A program made the translations under genes and the position numbers. Below, piece after piece: positions 1-10,142 of a stretch of 64,000 nucleotides of DNA (the stretch's first letter is position 1; every line of letters starts with the position of its first letter). Source of the DNA: Candidatus Coxiella mudrowiae (lineage in GTDB: Bacteria; Pseudomonadota; Gammaproteobacteria; Coxiellales; Coxiellaceae); assembly GCA_001077715.1 (NCBI GenBank), contig CP011126.1:930001-994000 (forward strand), written 5' to 3'. The notes beneath the pieces were generated by a model. It did not search any database, had not been told where the DNA came from, and saw only the letters and a program-made list of their open reading frames with translations.

Positions 1-236
1 TAAAACCAGCTTATGCATTTGCATTTAGATTCTGGAAATAAGTAGCTTTCTTTGGGACAATGAAGAGTTAAAGAACTAGTTTTGGGGATTTGAAATCAAT
101 TTCGGCACACAAAGAAAAACAGCTTTCTATATTACATTGCTCAAAAATTTTAAGTTCGTATTAGCCAGCCGTCAATTAACCCACATAAATGCACTTTGGT
201 TAAATAACAATCGATTGCACAACCTCATTGCTTCTT

Positions 237-472
237 CTAATTATTAAGGAATTGGTCTTTAAGTAGTTTCAGTACCTTCACCACAAAATTTATCGACATG
301 CTGGATTTAAATACCATTAAGGACACCTTTAAGCCATGATCGGATGGGAAATTCGATAAATGAAATAATTCTGTCTCTTCTCCAAAAACGATTGGGCAAT
401 TAAATGATTCAGAAGCTCTTAGTGCTTCGAGACGAAGCAGATTAAACCCTAGCTTGTTTTTTTGCGTCTTAC
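237..472 (-). pseudogene. Unrecognised open stretch, probable gene remnant
   Basis: An open frame of nearly 80 codons runs leftwards to a TAG at 237-239 but has no ATG or GTG with a ribosome-binding site. Its translation looks protein-like, with segments such as LLRLEALRASESFNCP and FPSDHGLKVSLMVFKSS, rather than like AT-rich noise. I do not recognise the family. The start side runs into the tandem duplication at 506-541, so the 5' end is probably lost. The rest of 1-555 shows nothing I can support. Confidence 0.35.
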
Positions 473-505
473 CCCATGATGGAAGAAATTACACCAAGCA
501 GTTCA

Positions 506-541
506 AATTTAATGATAAAGTTGAATTTAATGATAAAGTTT
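506..541. repeat. Tandem duplication, 18 bp x 2
   Basis: Two adjacent copies of an 18-bp unit starting AATTTAATGATAAAG, differing at the last base. It lies in noncoding DNA between an unrecognised remnant and the small hypothetical gene. It belongs to the window-wide set of short tandem duplications. Confidence 0.85.
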
Positions 542-555
542 AGCTAATAAGAAAA

Positions 556-846
556 TTATTCAGATTCTTCCATCCATTTAGTTAGCGCATCCACGATCTT
601 TTGTGCCTGCTCATTGCTAGAAATAGTAAACTTGTAGCGCTGTTTAAATTCACCAGAACGTTTTTGATAGCGCCGAATGGTATAACTCACCGGATTATAA
701 GCTTGTTTCGATCGGTTCCAGGTTTGGATCTTATAAAGAATAGTGCACCAGGCACCTTTTGTTAAGATGACTTTATCAAGCTGTCTAAGCGTGACAATAC
801 CATCTTCAACATATTCGACTGTTAAATCATCAATTGTTTCCGACAC
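556..846 (-). CDS. Conserved hypothetical protein, 96 aa
   Basis: A short intact gene for a soluble, charged 96-residue protein with no signal peptide or membrane segment. It starts with GTG at 846. The start is supported by a strong AGGAGG Shine-Dalgarno sequence about 7 nt upstream. The centre has an aromatic and basic segment (WNRSKQAYNPVSYTIRRYQK) followed by a predicted helical C-terminus. From memory it resembles small uncharacterised proteins found across gammaproteobacteria, but I cannot assign a function. It stands alone: its neighbours on both sides are noncoding or decayed, so its intactness suggests selection. Confidence 0.7.
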   Translation of the reverse strand: MSETIDDLTVEYVEDGIVTLRQLDKVILTKGAWCTILYKIQTWNRSKQAYNPVSYTIRRYQKRSGEFKQRYKFTISSNEQAQKIVDALTKWMEESE

Positions 847-924
847 GATTCTTCCTCCTACTTTAAATAAGTGATATACGTTTGCTTTGGGAGGTTGTCA
901 AGTATTGACTCTTAGTGATCATTA

Positions 925-955
925 TTGAAAAAAAAAGTATAGAGGCGCGTATAAT
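925..955 (+). promoter_or_regulatory. Possible sigma70-type promoter
   Basis: A TTGAAA at 925-930 and a perfect TATAAT at 950-955 are separated by 19 bp, longer than the 17 bp optimum. It points towards the decayed permease that begins near 1220, about 260 nt downstream. Such matches arise by chance in AT-rich DNA, so support is weak. I see no gene in 847-1219. Confidence 0.3.
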
Positions 956-1219
956 GACTCTCTTCGTTAGTAGGATGGCTTTCAAAAACGACTAATTCTT
1001 TGGCTGTAGTGAACCAGATTATCACACAGGATTGAATTAAAGTTTGTGATAAAGCGGCGTAATTTTTCTAACGTAATATGGAGCAAGTAAGGGCGACCCT
1101 CGCTTTCAAGCTCCACCTTTTTAGCCAATCCATTTATTCCATGAAAAAAGCTCATTAAGGCTGCTGGAGTTTTCCAGCTAAGCTGCTACAATTTCAGTTT
1201 TTTTTAGGAGGAAAATAGT

Positions 1220-2706
1220 CTATCTTTATATGTGGCTATTAGCGTTCTGATATCGTTGCTGCTATTTCACTTATGTTGAGCATCCTTATTGGAGCTGTGC
1301 CTTTTTCAAAGGTTTATTCGGGCTTTAGTAAGCCTGCAGTTATTACTGTAGCTTGTGTAATGATTATTTCTCAAGTAATTACGTGTTTGGAACTGATAGA
1401 TTTTATTGTTCACAAAATTACGTTTGCCACTAAAAGTCGGATCCTCAATCTAGCCATTTTATCAATAATTAGCAGCACATTATCGACCTTTATGAATAAT
1501 GTTAAAGCGTTCACCTTCGCTCCTATTAATGCCGATTGCCCTAGCGTCAGCCATGGGCGGATTATTAGTCACATTAATAGGCGACCCATCCTAACTTACT
1601 GATTTTTTCTTACTACGAAAGTTTTACGGGCCAACCGTTTGACATTTTTGATTTTGCTTACATTGGATTTTTTGTTGCCATAGCAGGAATTTTATTTATT
1701 GCATTGGTCGGCTGGCGTTTGTTGCCTCATCGTAAAGCACCTAAACAAACAGAAGAGATCTTTCAAGTCCAGTACTATTTTACGAAAGTTAAAATTACAG
1801 AAAAATCAACGGTAGTGAAAAACACTGTAAATGATTTTGAAAAATTAATTGAAGCAGATTTTTAGATTATCAAATTAATTCGTAATAAGAAGAAATATTT
1901 TGTTTTATCACCCGATAAAAAACTCTAAATCGATGATATTTTAATTGTAGAAATTTCTTTAGAAGATTTACAAGATCTTTTACAAGCAGGGAAACTAGAA
2001 TAGTCAGCGATAGAACGTTTTCTTCAGAAATGTTAAATTCCGAAAAAATTGGCCTTTTGGAGGCCGTAATTCCACCAGGATCGCGAGTAGAAAATCGTTT
2101 GTCTAAATTCCTACAATTGTGAGCGCGCTATCGTATTAATTTATTAGCTATCGCTTGGGAAAGGGCCCCTTTTCGCCAACCCCTTCATGAGGAATAGATG
2201 TTGGCATAAAAAGATGGGCTTTTGTTCCCGTAATTATTTTCGCAATAGCGATTTTCCTTTCCACTATGCAATAGCTTCCCCTGGAAGTGTCTTTCGGAGC
2301 AGCCGTTCTGGCTTTATTTATTATTGCTTCTCTTGCTTCCCACTCGATTAATTTACGAAAGTATTGACTTGTGGGTGATTGTTTTACAGGGGGTTATGAT
2401 CCCCGTGGGAGAAGCTTTACAGTCTTACCGGCGGTACGACGCTTATCGCTCATTTTATTCTTTTAATTAACAAGCAATATCCCACATTTATCATTTTGAG
2501 ATTAATTATGATTATTACCATAATCATCTGATTTTATAAACAATGCAGAAACAGCAGTAGTGATGGCTCCTATTGCCGTCGCAGTGACCAAAACCATCCA
2601 CGTTCACAGAGATCCTTTTTTTAATGGCTGTCGCTATAGGAGGAGCTTCATGTTCTTTCTTAACTCCTCTATCGGTCGTTAATTTTATGGGCCTGGTGGG
2701 GCCCCT
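1220..2706 (+). pseudogene. SLC13-type permease with TrkA-C-like domains, decayed
   Basis: Remnant of a divalent-anion:Na+ symporter-type inner-membrane permease (SLC13/CitT-like, the kind with two RCK_C domains between membrane halves). The 1273-1602 fragment carries the typical N-terminal region, including PAVITVACVMIISQ and STFMNNVKAF. The 1620-2000 part reads as a membrane segment ending in GWRLLPHRKAP, followed by a cytoplasmic domain broken by stops. Around 2040-2130 is a second cytoplasmic piece. Around 2640-2700 is a C-terminal membrane motif, SFLTPLSVV. At least five stops or frameshifts interrupt it. The end abuts the convergent ttcA remnant, so the last membrane segment is missing. 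The substrate cannot be inferred. Confidence 0.75.
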
Positions 2707-3485
2707 TTAAGAAGGTAAAGAAGGAATTTCTAATTCTTTAAAATTCCAAAGGTCATGATCCATCAATTGGCTAGGTTTAAGGCTTAATATTGCTTAGTGC
2801 CCGCAGCATGTTACTTGGTACTTTTAGATTTTCTTTTGTTAACTCATCAATGAACTGCTTTACTCACCGATGCATGAGGTTTTCTTTAAGAACCAAAAAG
2901 ATTACAAGGAATTAATGGGAAACATTGTTCTTGAGCATATTTAATAATGTCTTTTTCCTGACAATAAGCTAAAGGTTGAATAAGGATATGACCTTTATTG
3001 TCAGTTAATATTTGGGTGGCATCGAACGAATTTGACCGTTGTAGAAAACAGAAAGGAGCAATGTTTGAATCAAATCGTCTCGATGATGTCCAGAGGCGAT
3101 TTTGTTAAAGTCATGTTCTTCAGCATAGCGATAATAATACCGCGACCTAATCGAGAACATAATGAGCAGTAGGTTTTACCTTCCGGAATTTTATCTTTAA
3201 CAATGGAATAAGTATCACGAGTGAAAATTTTATAGAGAATTCAATGACTTTTCATCCGTTGACGCAAGGCAGAATCATTCCACACCGGCTGAGATTGGTC
3301 AAGTATAAATTCAAAAATATCAAATTTGTAATTACCCTCGGTGCGAATCAGATTAAGGAGCTTTAAAAGAGTATAAGAATCTTTACCGCCCAATAAACAA
3401 ACCATTACTCGATTACCTTTATCAATCATACGATAGTCATTCATGGCTTTCTTAGTATAATGAAGCAGCTTTTTTCAATAGGAGT
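2707..3485 (-). pseudogene. ttcA: tRNA 2-thiocytidine synthetase TtcA, decayed
   Basis: TtcA thiolates C32 of some tRNAs using ATP and a cluster-bound sulfur. The N-terminal fragment (3241-3444) has the PP-loop written [10 protein letters not shown], where the family has SGGKDSY, so the first Ser is replaced by Leu. An in-frame TGA lies just upstream of this fragment. Downstream, in shifting frames, are the family features [15 protein letters not shown] and [16 protein letters not shown]. The last of these is followed by IPCNLFGS, where the family has a CxxC (NLCGSQ). The C-terminus ends DHDLWNFKELE at about 2715. Stops and frameshifts throughout make it non-functional. It converges with the permease remnant. 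Confidence 0.85.
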
Positions 3486-3569
3486 TTGGCCGGTCATAGG
3501 CAGGTTATATTCACTTCATTCATTACGCTAATTCAATGGCTTATGTCTGTGGTGAGTATTGCAGGGGCT

Positions 3570-4049
3570 TTAGAGATAAGCCCCTGACGGAAAAATCCTA
3601 GCTATAGTGAACGTCGGCGAGCGCCATCGAAGGCTAAAACGCCCTGCTCCAAAGCTCATTATGAAGAGTCCACCGTCCACCGATGATAGAAAAGTTTTTC
3701 GTAAAATGCTGCATTTGATTAGTGGCTTCCTGAGCTTGATAGGTCCAAAAGGTATGAAAGACAAAAGTCACCGCTAAAACGAAGATTAACAATAAAAACT
3801 CAATAAAAACGCACCAAATCGATCGAACCATCCGAAAAAGACTAGTAATCCCTCCACTAAATTCAAAAATGATCGCTAAAATCAATAATATCCGAGGCGA
3901 AGAGAATCCAGCTTGAGTTATCGTTGATAATGTCCAATTATAATCCATGATTTTGGTAATGCTCGCAGCAATAAAAATGAGCGATATTATAAGACTCGTC
4001 CAATTAGGGGGGCGGCCCAAATCCGAGGAACAAAAAAACCTTTTGCCAT
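3570..4049 (-). pseudogene. DoxX-family membrane protein, frameshifted
   Basis: Small four-helix inner-membrane protein of the DoxX family. The probable start is ATG at 4049, with a strong GAAGGAGAA ribosome-binding site upstream, giving a frame ending RIWAAPLIGRVL. Two extra bases near 3990 shift the frame. The body then continues ISLIFIAASITKIMDY up to QHFTKNFSIIGG near 3670. A second shift leads to GGLFIMSFGAGRFSLR. Both joins restore typical DoxX sequence, so this was one gene of about 150 codons. A shorter product from TTG at 4020 cannot be excluded. Sequencing errors could also mimic two indels. Confidence 0.7.
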
Positions 4050-4236
4050 AATATTTTCTCCTTCAAATAAATTAATTTATAGTATAGCCGGTTATCTCTC
4101 TGTTAGTACATACGCTTAGACTGATTGCCGTATGGAAAATATTTTTAAAACAGAACTTATCCGACGATCCCAAACGAATTTTGCCCGGGTAACTCAAATT
4201 ACCACTCCACACGGAGTGGTAATAACGCCCGCATTT

Positions 4237-4268
4237 ATGCCTGTATGCCTGTATGCCTGTATGCCTGT
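4237..4268. repeat. Tandem repeat, 8 bp x 4
   Basis: Four perfect copies of ATGCCTGT. With a single copy the tgt remnant reads AFMPVSTHA, close to the family's AFMPVGT. The three extra copies add 24 bp, an in-frame insertion in a conserved motif next to the catalytic pocket. Confidence 0.95.
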
Positions 4269-4524
4269 TAGCACCCATGCATTCGTAAATCACATCTGAT
4301 ACCTCACGATTTAACTCTCACAAACAGCCAAATTATTTTAGCTGGGAATACCCCTAGCATATGTTGGTCGCTCCTGGTTTGGAAGTTATCGAAGCAGCAG
4401 GTGGGATGCCATAAACTTATAGGTTGGAATAAACCCATGTTGATGGATAGTGGGGGATTTCAAGTTTTTAGTTTATCCAAAGGGAATATTTGTAAAATAG
4501 ATGCGGAAGGAGCCCATTTTAAAC

Positions 4525-4556
4525 ACCCGCTTTCAGGAAAACCCGCTTTCAGGAAA
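4525..4556. repeat. Tandem duplication, 16 bp x 2, frameshifting tgt
   Basis: Two perfect copies of ACCCGCTTTCAGGAAA. Removing one copy restores the reading frame HPLSGKIVHLTPKFSIETQ, which fits Tgt. The duplication is therefore an inactivating lesion. Confidence 0.95.
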
Positions 4557-4977
4557 AATTGTTCATTTGACGCCTAAATTCTCTATTGAAACTCAAAAAA
4601 AATAGGTGCCAATATTATCATGGCATTTGATGAATGTACCCCAAAAAATGGCGGCCAAGAAGCCACCTTATCTGTCTTGGAACGAACACATCGCTGGCTT
4701 ATCCAATCCAAAGAAGTTTATGACCGAGTACCCTACTTCCTCCTACGGCGATCGGCAAACCCTCTTTGGTATCATTTAAGGCGCAGCCTCCGCGACTTGA
4801 TAGAAAAAGTACTCAAATTCGCTATACCATTGGTGTTAGACTTTCCCCACAAGATTTAATTGATGTCGCGTCGCCCCAGGGTGCGGATATTTTCGATTTT
4901 GTGTAGCCCCACCAGAAACGCACGTCACGGTGCTCTTTATCACGGTCACTGTGTGGCTGAAAAAGACTGGGGGGGGG

Positions 4978-5013
4978 AATTTGTGAGCGAATTTGTGAGC
5001 GAATTTGTGAGCG
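4978..5013. repeat. Tandem repeat, 12 bp x 3, preceded by G9
   Basis: Three perfect copies of AATTTGTGAGCG directly follow a run of nine G at 4969-4977, inside the tgt remnant. The repeat encodes EFVS three times in frame. Confidence 0.95.
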
Positions 5014-5293
5014 AATATGAAAGTGGACGAATACAAATTAAAAAAAGTCAGTATGCGAGAGAGGAAGCACCTATTCTTGAATCTTGAAGGCTATGCTTGT
5101 TATACGTGTCAAAATTTTTCCTGAGCTTATCTGCATTACCTTTTCAAACAAAAATAAAAACCCTATGCTCAATTGGCTTGTATTCACAATACTTATGTTA
5201 TGCAAGAAACTTGACATTTCTTGCATCAGTTGATTTAAGGAGTGGAGGCTTTTCCAAGTTTTCAGGTGAGAGAGTAAGAGGTAAAATTTCTTT

Positions 5294-5818
5294 ATGAAAT
5301 CGTTGTTAATCTTATTATTCATTACCTTGAGTCCTATCCTTACCTCCGAAGCAAAAGTTTATCAAATTGAAATGATTGTTTTTTACAACCGACTTCCCAA
5401 AATAACGGAATGGAAGAATAGTCGACTTCCGCCTCTCCTAATCTTAACTTTCTTAGTGCGAAACAAATTAAGCCGCTTCCTGCCTCGCAATTCCTTTTAA
5501 AAAACGAGCAAACCGAATTGAATGAAAATCTGGGGTATCACACCTTATTGCATTTAGCATGGCAAAAATCGATAATTCATTTACCTACTCATCCTATGCG
5601 TATCGAAGGCGATTGGGTTTAAGGTTTATTTTGCGCTAATGTTCAACATTATTTTAATATTTCTTTAGCTTTGCTTTTTAACCAACCAAATGGATTAGGC
5701 AATTTTTATATAAGTCAGGAACGACGTATGCGAAACAATTATTTGAATTACCTGGACTTTATCTATTACGGGGTACTACTATTACGGGGTACTAATTAAA
5801 ATTATTCTTCTTACTTGA
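5294..5818 (+). pseudogene. CsiV-like exported protein, decayed
   Basis: The start has a signal peptide (MKSLLILLFITLSPILTSEA), then a mature region beginning KVYQIEMIVFYNR. This resembles the CsiV/PF10972 family, periplasmic partners of peptidoglycan enzymes. Later pieces in other frames read LLHLAWQKSIIHLPTHPMRIEGDW near 5545 and RRMRNNYLNYLDFIYYGVL near 5727. Stops occur after the first 68 codons and after GDWV. The C-terminus is frameshifted by the 16-bp duplication at 5763-5794: with one copy it reads YGVLIKIILLT and stops at 5818. The family call is from pattern memory. Confidence 0.6.
5763..5794. repeat. Tandem duplication, 16 bp x 2, frameshifting a gene
   Basis: Two perfect copies of CTATTACGGGGTACTA. 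Deleting one copy restores the expected C-terminal reading of the CsiV-like gene (GVLIKI). Confidence 0.95.
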
Positions 5819-5843
5819 AAGTTAGTCAGGGTCATTTTTAAAC

Positions 5844-6449
5844 TTATTCATGTTCGGGAGCTACTCGATAAATACCGGGGGCATTACGAAGATATCCTTT
5901 ATAATCCATCCCGTATCCGAATACATAATGATTTCCCACTTTTAAGCTGCTAAAATCGGCAGATGCAGGACCACTAGGTAACCGAGCATCGCATTTATCT
6001 ACTAAAACAGCAGAATAAATCGATTGTGCTTCTTGTTCTTTACAAAAGTTAATAATAGCACCCAAAGTGACCCCTCCATCTAAAATATCATCGACGACTA
6101 CCACCGTGCGACCTTTCATTTTACAAGTAGGTTTGACTTTCCATTCCAAATTTTTACCTTTCGTATCAACGCGATAACGTGTAGCATGGATATAATCTAC
6201 TTCTAAGGTAAAATCTAACCGGGGTAATAAATTTCCAAGCGGAACAATCCCCCCAACTACTACACATAAAAAAATAGGATTAGAAGAAGACAGAGCTGAG
6301 CTAATTTCTATAGCCATCGTATCCAAAGCAGCCTCCACTTCTGTCTTAGAATAAAGACAGGTAGCTTTTGCAAATACTTCACGAATATGCTCAGGTAGAA
6401 TCATCGGAGCATCCCACTTTATCAGTGCTCCCTCGACCGTCGTGTCCAT
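5844..6449 (-). CDS. hpt: Hypoxanthine-guanine phosphoribosyltransferase
   Basis: Purine salvage enzyme that converts hypoxanthine or guanine plus PRPP to IMP or GMP in the cytoplasm. The 201-residue protein shows the PRPP-binding loop [14 protein letters not shown] at about residues 116-129. It also has the flexible-loop region [12 protein letters not shown] and a C-terminal [13 protein letters not shown], typical of the Pseudomonas-type enzyme. I choose ATG at 6449 because AGGAGG lies 8 nt upstream; a TTG two codons earlier is less likely. It is last in a minus-strand gene run after nagZ (broken) and mscS, and its start overlaps the mscS end by 59 nt. It appears intact. Confidence 0.92.
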   Translation of the reverse strand: MDTTVEGALIKWDAPMILPEHIREVFAKATCLYSKTEVEAALDTMAIEISSALSSSNPIFLCVVVGGIVPLGNLLPRLDFTLEVDYIHATRYRVDTKGKNLEWKVKPTCKMKGRTVVVVDDILDGGVTLGAIINFCKEQEAQSIYSAVLVDKCDARLPSGPASADFSSLKVGNHYVFGYGMDYKGYLRNAPGIYRVAPEHE

Positions 6450-7623
6450 TATCAATTCCTCCTTTCGCTGTTTTTAAAAATACTCCTTCCGGGAGATAAA
6501 CAGTTTGAGTAGGGAAAGCACACTCTGCTTCATATTGAGAAATAACATTTATAATTTCCAAAATTACTTTCTGCTGAATAACCTGAAACTTTACCCATTC
6601 CGTCGTTTTGGTGAAAGCATAGACCAACATATTCAGCGAGGAAGAGCCAAACTCAAAGAGATTCACAAACAAAGTGTGGGTAGTATCAATAGCGGGATTC
6701 TTTCGTAATCTATCCTCAATAGCTTTCACTAAATCGGGGATTTTTGCCGCGTCGGAATAACGCACGCCCACCGTAATTTTAAGGCGTCGGTTTGTCATTT
6801 GGGAAGGATTTTCAATAGCAATATTGGATAAAATGCCGTTAGGCACATAAAGCGGACGCTTATCAAACGTCCGGATGCGTGTTAAACGCCAACCGATATA
6901 TTCTACCGTCCCTTCAATTTGACGATCCGGAGAGCGAATCCAATCACCCACGGAAAAAGGGCGGTCCCAATAAATCATCATCCCACCGAAAAAATTGCCC
7001 AAAGTGTCCTTGGCAGCAAAACCAATTACAGCCACTCCCACCCCACCAAATGCTAATAAAGCAGATATTTTCACACCGATAGTTTGGAGAAACATTAATA
7101 AAATGAATACGATAATGACAACACGCATCAATTGCGCCAAAGCATGTATACTGGTTTCATCGCTCATCTTACCAACGCCCTGGCGTGCTCGAGCAGTTAG
7201 GCCATCTTCTAATTGGCGAAGAAAACGCATCACAAACCAAAAAACAACGACTAGAGTGAAAATAAGGCGTGCTGAGGATGAAGCGTTTGAAAAATCCCCA
7301 TTGAAGGCAAATACTTGAGCGATAGCAGAAGCAATGAAACTTAAGGCAATCATCCAAACGTAAATTTGGAGGGGTTGATGGAGCGCCTGTAAAAAGGAAT
7401 ACCGCCAAATACGGTTTTTTTGTTTAAAGCGAGGTAAAAGACGACAAAAAATCACCCATTCCAATAAGCTTGCTCCACTTCCTAAGGCAACCAGTAAAGC
7501 AATTTTAATGATTAAATTCTTCATATGGAATTGGATAGCTCGCCCCATCATTCGTGAGCTAAGATAGTACAACAAAACAAAGTATTTTTCGAATGGTTCT
7601 AAAAATTTCCTTACAGATCTCAT
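6391..7623 (-). CDS. MscS-family mechanosensitive channel
   Basis: Inner-membrane channel of the MscS family, which releases solutes on osmotic downshock. The 410-residue protein has several N-terminal membrane helices. The pore-lining helix and beta-domain entry lie in [19 protein letters not shown] (about residues 195-215). The conserved cytoplasmic piece [15 protein letters not shown] and the sequence [16 protein letters not shown] follow. The C-terminus (after about residue 380) is unusual, rich in Gly and Asp, and overlaps the hpt start by 59 nt. This suggests the original stop was lost or displaced. The start at 7623 lacks a clear ribosome-binding site; internal Met codons near 7545 are possible alternatives. 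Confidence 0.85.
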   Translation of the reverse strand: MRSVRKFLEPFEKYFVLLYYLSSRMMGRAIQFHMKNLIIKIALLVALGSGASLLEWVIFCRLLPRFKQKNRIWRYSFLQALHQPLQIYVWMIALSFIASAIAQVFAFNGDFSNASSSARLIFTLVVVFWFVMRFLRQLEDGLTARARQGVGKMSDETSIHALAQLMRVVIIVFILLMFLQTIGVKISALLAFGGVGVAVIGFAAKDTLGNFFGGMMIYWDRPFSVGDWIRSPDRQIEGTVEYIGWRLTRIRTFDKRPLYVPNGILSNIAIENPSQMTNRRLKITVGVRYSDAAKIPDLVKAIEDRLRKNPAIDTTHTLFVNLFEFGSSSLNMLVYAFTKTTEWVKFQVIQQKVILEIINVISQYEAECAFPTQTVYLPEGVFLKTAKGGIDNGHDGRGSTDKVGCSDDST

Positions 7624-7704
7624 TTCTATAACGGAAGAGAATGTGGGAGGAGAAGAAGGTGAGGCGTAAAGGAAGAAAATTGGGTTTAGATGTTTAATTT
7701 TGAC

Positions 7705-8650
7705 TTAAATACGCGTAAGCGTTGCTCCAATTCCTAGTTCCGGTAATTGGAAAAGTTGTCTAAAATCGCGATAATCCCCTGAGTGGTTATTACAAATGGT
7801 TATTAAATCGCATCCTGCCTCTAGTGCTTCACCGGCTCGGTCGGAATACCCACCCATAATAGCAGCCCCTTCCATAGTGAGATCATCGCTGATAATAATT
7901 CTGGTAAATTTAAACTGTTCACGCAAGACGGTTCAAAGCCAGTATGGGTGAAACCCTTCGGGTTTATCATATCAAAAGCATGATACAACAACATATGCTG
8001 GCATAATCGCATCTAATTGGTAGCTGAGCCTCGAAAAAGGATGTATATCTACTTTCCATACCATTTTCCATACCATTTCACAATCACGGGAAAATGGGTA
8101 GGCAATGGTGAGAGTCGCTCGCTACCCACCCCGCCGTGACTGGGGAAATGTATTAGCTGGCATCTCATTGCTGTGAAGCGTCTCAAATAATGACGCTGCT
8201 GGCTAATGCCGTTACTACGGCAGGATCAGGAGACTGAAGCTTCACTCGGCAATCACTTCTCCTTTCTTCTGATCCACATCTAAAACAGGGATCAGATTAA
8301 CCCCAATTCCTGCATCTTTTAATTCTTTAATAGTATTAAGTAATGGTTAATTGTCTTTGTAGCGCTGTTTTTGCTTGCTCAGGATCACTACTGTAGATTT
8401 GGCCGAAATGGCGCATATTCGGCAAATCTGTAAAACCTTCACGAAAGCGTTGAACACGCCCGCCTTCTTGGTCCACGGTAATAAACAATGAAGCATTTGT
8501 TTTTTTAATTTTAGAAGTGAGAGAACGGAGTCGGCTAGGGTCCTCATAATTACAGGAAAATAAAATCACTCCAGCGATAGCAGGATGTTCGAGTAATTCA
8601 TGCTCCTCCGCAGAAAGCTCTATAATTTTCAAGATCAACAATGGCAAATG
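7705..8650 (-). pseudogene. nagZ: Beta-N-acetylglucosaminidase NagZ, decayed
   Basis: NagZ removes GlcNAc from muropeptides in the cytoplasm during peptidoglycan recycling (GH3). The N-terminal part (8347-8647) reads HPAIAGVILFSCNYEDP and VDQEGGRVQRFREGFTDLP, matching the family's substrate-binding region. The middle (about 7930-8340) is in several frames, with VNLIPVLDVDQKKGEVIAE and AIMPAYVV. The C-terminal part (7705-7926) has the catalytic ISDDLTMEGAA followed by AGCDLITICNN. Stops and frameshifts separate the parts. The 12-bp duplication at 8053-8076 adds four codons. It sits between the DUF1820 gene and mscS in a minus-strand gene run. Confidence 0.9.
8053..8076. repeat. Tandem duplication, 12 bp x 2
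   Basis: Two perfect copies of TTTCCATACCAT inside the nagZ remnant, an in-frame insertion of four codons. Confidence 0.9.
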
Positions 8651-8659
8651 CCAAATCGT

Positions 8660-8998
8660 TTATTCCTTATCTTTCGCTGGCTTATTAAAAGCACCGGGGA
8701 AATTATGTACATTCCCCTTCATTGCGGGACTTTTAATCTTAGCAGAGCCTTGTTTTTCCATTTCGTCAATTCGCAAGATCATGTGCATGGGTATATAAGT
8801 TCGTTTTACTCCTTGAAATTCGGTTTTTAGCTTTTCCTCTGAGGGATCAACAACCACTGAGGAATTATCATTAAAAACCAACTCCTCCATTTCAATAAAG
8901 CCCATTAAGCTTTCTTCAGAAATATATCTAGCGTAAATTTCGTAAACTTTTTCGTCTTGACTAAAGATAACTTTATAAATTCGTTGTTTTTCTTCCAT
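8660..8998 (-). CDS. DUF1820 family protein
   Basis: Small soluble protein of 112 residues, intact, matching from memory the DUF1820 family (PF08850) of gammaproteobacteria. The family typically begins with a KVIFSQDEKVYEIYAR-like strand and is followed by MGFIEMEELVF and RTYIPMHMILRIDEM, all visible here. Function is unknown. The start at 8998 is well supported by a GAGG ribosome-binding site about 6 nt upstream. It lies 7 nt after the DUF924 remnant and just before the nagZ remnant, so it has kept its frame although both transcriptional neighbours are dead. That argues for an independent essential or useful role. Confidence 0.85.
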   Translation of the reverse strand: MEEKQRIYKVIFSQDEKVYEIYARYISEESLMGFIEMEELVFNDNSSVVVDPSEEKLKTEFQGVKRTYIPMHMILRIDEMEKQGSAKIKSPAMKGNVHNFPGAFNKPAKDKE

Positions 8999-9005
8999 CG
9001 TAACC

Positions 9006-9560
9006 TCAAGATCCTTTCATCTCATTTAAATATTGAATTTCTTCAGGGATAGAATCTGGTTCCAAAACAGTGCTATCTTGAGGAAATCTCCCAAAACGAC
9101 GAATGATATTGTAATGATGGTTGGCGAATTTAAAAAAGCTTTCGTAAATGATTGGGGTTTCTGGTAGTGCCAATTCGTATAACATTTGGTATCCGCGCAC
9201 GAAAATCTCCTGGTAATGTAAATTTTCCGCAATGTAATAACGGAAGATAATAAAATAATAAAATACTCACTCAATGAGACTCAGTTTATAGTCTTCTTGG
9301 TGTTCGATACCATTAACGCATATGCCCAACCAAGGTATAATCATCCTGAGCGAATGCTTTAGGGGAATCTCGGTATATATGTCGTGAAAATTAATCCAAA
9401 ACAATAACTAAGGCCAATTAGCCAGGAGGTATCTTTTCCTATTCCACGTATTGACCCTTGATAGCCTGTGTAAGATCGGCGGAGAACCGCTGGCTAATCT
9501 CCTGATCTACTTCAGAACTTTCACCAAACCAAACACGCGCACGATTTCCCTTGCTCGTCA
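9006..9560 (-). pseudogene. DUF924 family protein, decayed
   Basis: Remnant of a DUF924 (PF06041, TPR-like fold) protein of unknown function. Reading leftwards, VWFGESSEVDQEISQRFSADL near 9530-9470 is followed by stops. Then comes LDQFSRHIYRDSPKAFAQDD near 9400-9340, the most conserved family motif (usually DQFPRN). The C-terminus reads NIIRRFGRFPQDSTVLEP near 9110-9060, where the family has IIxRFGRFPHRN. Several stops and frameshifts separate these. It ends 7 nt before the DUF1820 gene, suggesting a former two-gene unit. Confidence 0.75.
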
Positions 9561-9584
9561 TTCTTTCACCTATTTTTTTGCTAG

Positions 9585-10000
9585 GTATACCCCATCCTCT
9601 GGAAAAAGAGCCTCGAACAATTCTATGAACAATTCTATAATATCGTGATTATCATTCGAATGCAGCCCAGCGACCCCCGGTTTGCCTATGAGAATCTCAT
9701 CAGGAGAGCTATGAATGTATATGAAGCGCCTCATGGTATTATCCTCCCCGGTCTCCTAACCGATTCTTGCCCACTTCCAGGCCCGGCAACCATAAGGATC
9801 CGGGTCAGAATCCAATCGTACTCAGGATAAGGCAATTTGAGTGCCAGAGTATAATCCCTACTGTAGGGCGACGTTCCATAAAAACAGAGTACTCGCCGGA
9901 TATCCCGAACCAATCTTAGCCCGAATAATATGCCCCCTTGGAGTTTTCTGGCTATCCTTAAGTTCCTACCACTCCTTTTAAGGCAGTAGGTAATTGATAT
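9585..10000 (-). pseudogene. L,D-transpeptidase (YkuD domain), decayed
   Basis: L,D-transpeptidases make 3-3 peptidoglycan crosslinks in the periplasm. Reading leftwards in shifting frames: KDSQKTPRGHIIRAKIGSG near 9955-9900, a segment around 9800 with DPDPYG, and then RRFIYIHSSPDEILIGKPG near 9720-9665. The catalytic region follows as AGLHSNDNHD or, in the next frame, GCIRMIIT, where the family has SHGCIRMxNxD. The end is DIIELF with a 12-bp duplication (9615-9638). The catalytic motif itself is split by a frameshift. The N-terminus and signal peptide are not recognisable. 10001-10142 shows nothing else. Confidence 0.75.
9615..9638. repeat. Tandem duplication, 12 bp x 2
   Basis: Two perfect copies of GAACAATTCTAT in the L,D-transpeptidase remnant. 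It is an in-frame addition repeating IELF. Confidence 0.9.
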
Positions 10001-10142
10001 TTTTTTGTTTTTTGGTCACCCTCGAAAAGGATTAACGTTTAAGTAGGTATATGAACAATTACATGTATCATTAAAAACTAAAATACGCCGCGAAGGTGCG
10101 GGGTATTCAATCTACAAATGTTTATTGACTTCTATAACGGGA

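Larger units (their letters stand above)
4130..5290 (+). pseudogene. tgt: Queuine tRNA-ribosyltransferase (Tgt), decayed
   Basis: Tgt exchanges G34 for queuine or preQ1 in tRNAs with GUN anticodons. The remnant starts at ATG 4130. It then shows FARVTQITTPHGVV at about 4180, AFMPV at 4232, DSGGFQVFSLSK-like sequence near 4450, MAFDECTPKN at 4620, and QTLFGII near 4760. The zinc-site and active-site part follows, with PTRNARHGALY near 4920 and CQNFS near 5105. At least six stops or frameshifts break it. Three tandem duplications fall inside it (4237-4268, 4525-4556, 4978-5013), and the middle one causes a frameshift. In Escherichia coli tgt lies next to yajC; here yajC is about 46 kb away. Confidence 0.9.

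Noticed and set aside
4198-4223. Perfect 11-bp inverted repeat with ACAC loop
   Set aside because: It lies in the tgt remnant over the conserved coding peptide ITTPHGVV, which explains the bases without a structural role.
4836-5036. Minus-strand frame with a repeated HKFA motif
   Set aside because: It is the complement of the 12-bp tandem repeat in the tgt remnant and has no start signal or family match.
9645-9830. Plus-strand frame of 61 codons
   Set aside because: The minus strand carries the L,D-transpeptidase catalytic region, so the plus frame is a shadow.
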